DNA from: an uncultured Collinsella sp.
GTDB lineage: Bacteria; Actinomycetota; Coriobacteriia; Coriobacteriales; Coriobacteriaceae
Direction of reading: 5' to 3'
Length of the DNA: 6,999 nt
Assembly: GCA_958438955.1 (NCBI GenBank)
Contig: CAUBTS010000089.1
Location: forward strand, 1 to 6,999
Below are positions 5,418 to 6,999 of the stretch, in pieces. A program made the position numbers and the translations under genes. A model generated the notes under the pieces. That model saw only the letters and a program-made list of their open reading frames with translations. It was not told the origin of the DNA and ran no database searches. Position 1 is the first letter of the stretch; each line of letters begins with the position of its first letter.

Positions 5418-5425
5418 CGCGCCGC
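5403..5425 (+). other. Hairpin spanning the HAD stop codon
   Basis: GCGGCGCG (5403-5410) pairs perfectly with CGCGCCGC (5418-5425), and the TAG stop (5415-5417) lies in the 7-nt loop. No U-tract follows. In GC-rich DNA this may be incidental. It could also slow ribosomes or protect the message end. Confidence 0.35.
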
Positions 5426-5468
5426 CGCCGCACTTGGACATGTCTTTTCGAGAGAGACTGGTGAGGTA

Positions 5469-6353
5469 ATGTCCGATATCGAGAATTCGGCAGGCGACAC
5501 GCGCCCGATTGGCGTGTTCGATTCTGGTTTGGGCGGTCTGACGGTTGCGCGCGCCATCGCGACGGCGCTGCCGCACGAGTCCGTCTACTACTTTGGCGAC
5601 ACCAAGCGCTGTCCCTACGGCACGCGTACCGAGGATGAGGTGCGCTCGTTTGCGTTGCAGGCGGGTCGTTGGCTTTCGAAGCACGACGTCAAGATTATGG
5701 TCATCGCCTGCAACACGGCGACCGCTGCGGCCTTGCGTCTGGCCCAGCAGGTGCTCGACGTTCCCGTGATCGGCGTGATCGCGCCGGGTGCCCGTGCGGC
5801 AATCAACAGCACCCGCTCGCGTCGCGTGGGCGTGCTCGCCACCAACCTCACCATTCGCTCGGGCGCCTACACGCGCGCCATTCAGGATCTAGATGCCGGC
5901 GTCGATGTATACGGCTGTCCTGCCTCGAGCTTTGTCGAGGTTGTCGAACACGAGCTTGCCTCGGGTGCACATCTGCAGGAACAGTGGCTTGAGAACGAGG
6001 ATATCTTCGATACGCCTGCCGTGCGTGCGCTGGTGGGTGCCACGGTTGAGCCGCTGCGCGACCACGGTATCGATACCGTGGTGCTCGGCTGTACGCATTT
6101 TCCGCTGTTGGTGGGACCTATCCGCCATGCGCTGGGGCCTGGGGTGCGCGTCGTGAGTTCCGCCGAGGAGACCACACGCGAGCTGACCGATATCCTCACG
6201 CGCCGCGAGCAGCTGGCGGGCGACGCCGCCGAGCCGCAGCATCGTTTTGCCACGACGGCCGATAACATTGCCGAGTTTGCGGTGGCGGGCAGCTTTATCT
6301 TTGGTCAGCCGCTCAAGAGCATCGAACATATCGATATCGATGAGCTGAAATAG
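5469..6353 (+). CDS. murI: Glutamate racemase
   Basis: This 294-aa cofactor-independent racemase converts L-glutamate to D-glutamate, the second residue of the peptidoglycan stem, in the cytosol. It shows the family's paired catalytic sites: FDSGLGG (17-23, Asp18 and Ser19), GDTKRCPYGTRT (about 43-54, with the substrate-binding PYG), IACNTATAA (79-87, Cys81 as one acid/base) and LGCTHFPLL (206-214, Cys208 as the other, with His210). Length is slightly above the usual 255-285 because of an N-terminal tail and a C-terminal extension. GGTGA (5460-5464) lies 4 bases before the start. It sits 51 bases after the HAD gene and 54 before rph. MurI supplies D-Glu for MurD, the step before the MurE-type ligase encoded at 2836-4398. 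Confidence 0.95.
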   Translation: MSDIENSAGDTRPIGVFDSGLGGLTVARAIATALPHESVYYFGDTKRCPYGTRTEDEVRSFALQAGRWLSKHDVKIMVIACNTATAAALRLAQQVLDVPVIGVIAPGARAAINSTRSRRVGVLATNLTIRSGAYTRAIQDLDAGVDVYGCPASSFVEVVEHELASGAHLQEQWLENEDIFDTPAVRALVGATVEPLRDHGIDTVVLGCTHFPLLVGPIRHALGPGVRVVSSAEETTRELTDILTRREQLAGDAAEPQHRFATTADNIAEFAVAGSFIFGQPLKSIEHIDIDELK

Positions 6354-6407
6354 ATGTAAGGCAGCCGCCAAAGCCTTCGCCACATATTTTGCCGAAAGGA
6401 TATTTCT

Positions 6408-6999
6408 ATGGAGTACATGCAGGTCAACCGCGCCAACGGCCGCGCCGCCAACGAGTTGCGCCCGGTTAAGCTCACCCGTGGCGTCATGAAGCACGCTCAC
6501 GGCTCGTGTTTGGCCGAGTTCGGTGACACGCGCGTGCTGTGCGCCGCCACTATCGAGGAGGGCGTGCCGGGCTGGCGAAAGGGAGCTAAGGCCGGCTGGG
6601 TGACCGCGGAATACGCCATGCTGCCGGCGTCGACCGGCAAGCGCTGCAAGCGCGAGCACGCCAACCGCAAGGGCCGCTCCATGGAGATCGAGCGCCTCAT
6701 TGGCCGCAGCCTGCGTACCGTCGTCAACATGAAGGCGCTCGGCGAGTACACCGTCACCGTCGACTGCGATGTGATTCAGGCCGATGGCGGCACGCGTACA
6801 GCGAGCATCACCGGCGCCTGGGTGGCGCTGCACGACGCCCTCGCCATGTGGGTCGAGGCGGGCAAGATCGAGCGCATCCCGCTTATCGGCCAGGTGGCTG
6901 CCATCTCCATGGGCGTTGTCGACGGCAATACGCTGCTCGACCTAGATTATTCCGAGGACAGTCACGCCGAGGTCGACATGAACCTTGTCGCCACCGATA
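6408..6999 (+). CDS. rph: Ribonuclease PH (3' end beyond the window)
   Basis: This phosphorolytic 3'-to-5' exoribonuclease trims tRNA precursors and other RNA ends, releasing nucleoside diphosphates. The 197 complete codons in the window run into the right edge without a stop; the family is usually about 240-255 aa, so roughly three quarters is present. Family blocks visible are NGRAANELRPV (about 11-21), FGDTRVLCAATIEEGVP (38-54), GWVTAEYAMLP (63-73), KGRSMEIERLIGRSLR (about 88-103), and CDVIQADGGTRTASITGA, in which GGTRT (127-131) with Arg130 binds phosphate. The start at 6408 has AAAGGA (6395-6400) 7 bases upstream; a second ATG at 6417 lacks such spacing. No terminator separates it from murI. 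Mycobacteria also keep murI and rph close together, usually followed by rdgB, which may lie just past the edge. Confidence 0.95.
   Translation, partial: MEYMQVNRANGRAANELRPVKLTRGVMKHAHGSCLAEFGDTRVLCAATIEEGVPGWRKGAKAGWVTAEYAMLPASTGKRCKREHANRKGRSMEIERLIGRSLRTVVNMKALGEYTVTVDCDVIQADGGTRTASITGAWVALHDALAMWVEAGKIERIPLIGQVAAISMGVVDGNTLLDLDYSEDSHAEVDMNLVATD

Noticed and set aside
6358..6377. AAGGC/GCCTT stem between murI and rph as a terminator
   Set aside because: It has only 5 bp with a 10-base loop and no T run directly after it. The genes are more likely read through.

Overview
The window looks like chromosomal DNA of a high-GC Gram-positive bacterium. The most likely source is an actinobacterium of the Coriobacteriia type, such as Collinsella. 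That placement is an inference from GC-rich codon use, the murI-rph gene pair and the general look of the proteins; no marker gene proves it.

Layout. Bases 1-655 are almost gene-free and mosaic. An AT-rich stretch (86-302) is bounded by imperfect terminal inverted repeats of about 33 bp and looks like a MITE or decayed insertion element. It is followed by two copies of a cassette of about 88 bp (326-413 and 511-597). Each copy carries a tRNA T-arm-like 18-mer, a terminator hairpin and the 18-bp tail of a tRNA-Val gene. A GC-rich, foldable 97-bp segment (414-510) lies between them. An intact tRNA-Val(UAC) gene occupies 580-655 on the minus strand. From 656 onward everything is ordinary core genome on the plus strand: asnB (843-2723, asparagine synthetase) with its own terminator, then a MurE-type Mur ligase (2836-4398), a HAD-family phosphatase (4506-5417), murI (5469-6353, glutamate racemase) and the first three quarters of rph (6408 to the window edge, RNase PH).

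How the genes fit together. The Mur ligase and MurI both serve peptidoglycan precursor synthesis: MurI makes the D-glutamate and the MurE-type ligase adds the third stem residue. The ligase's amino-acid-selecting loop reads E-D-P-A rather than the D-N-P-R of diaminopimelate enzymes, so a lysine/ornithine-type wall is plausible. murI next to rph is a familiar actinobacterial arrangement. No intrinsic terminator with a U-tract is visible from murE to rph, so readthrough is possible, but the gaps (51-107 bp) contain hairpins.

I see no new multi-gene system. The most unusual material is the repeat mosaic at 86-597, where the interior of the cassette has diverged while its edges and its hairpin have been kept.
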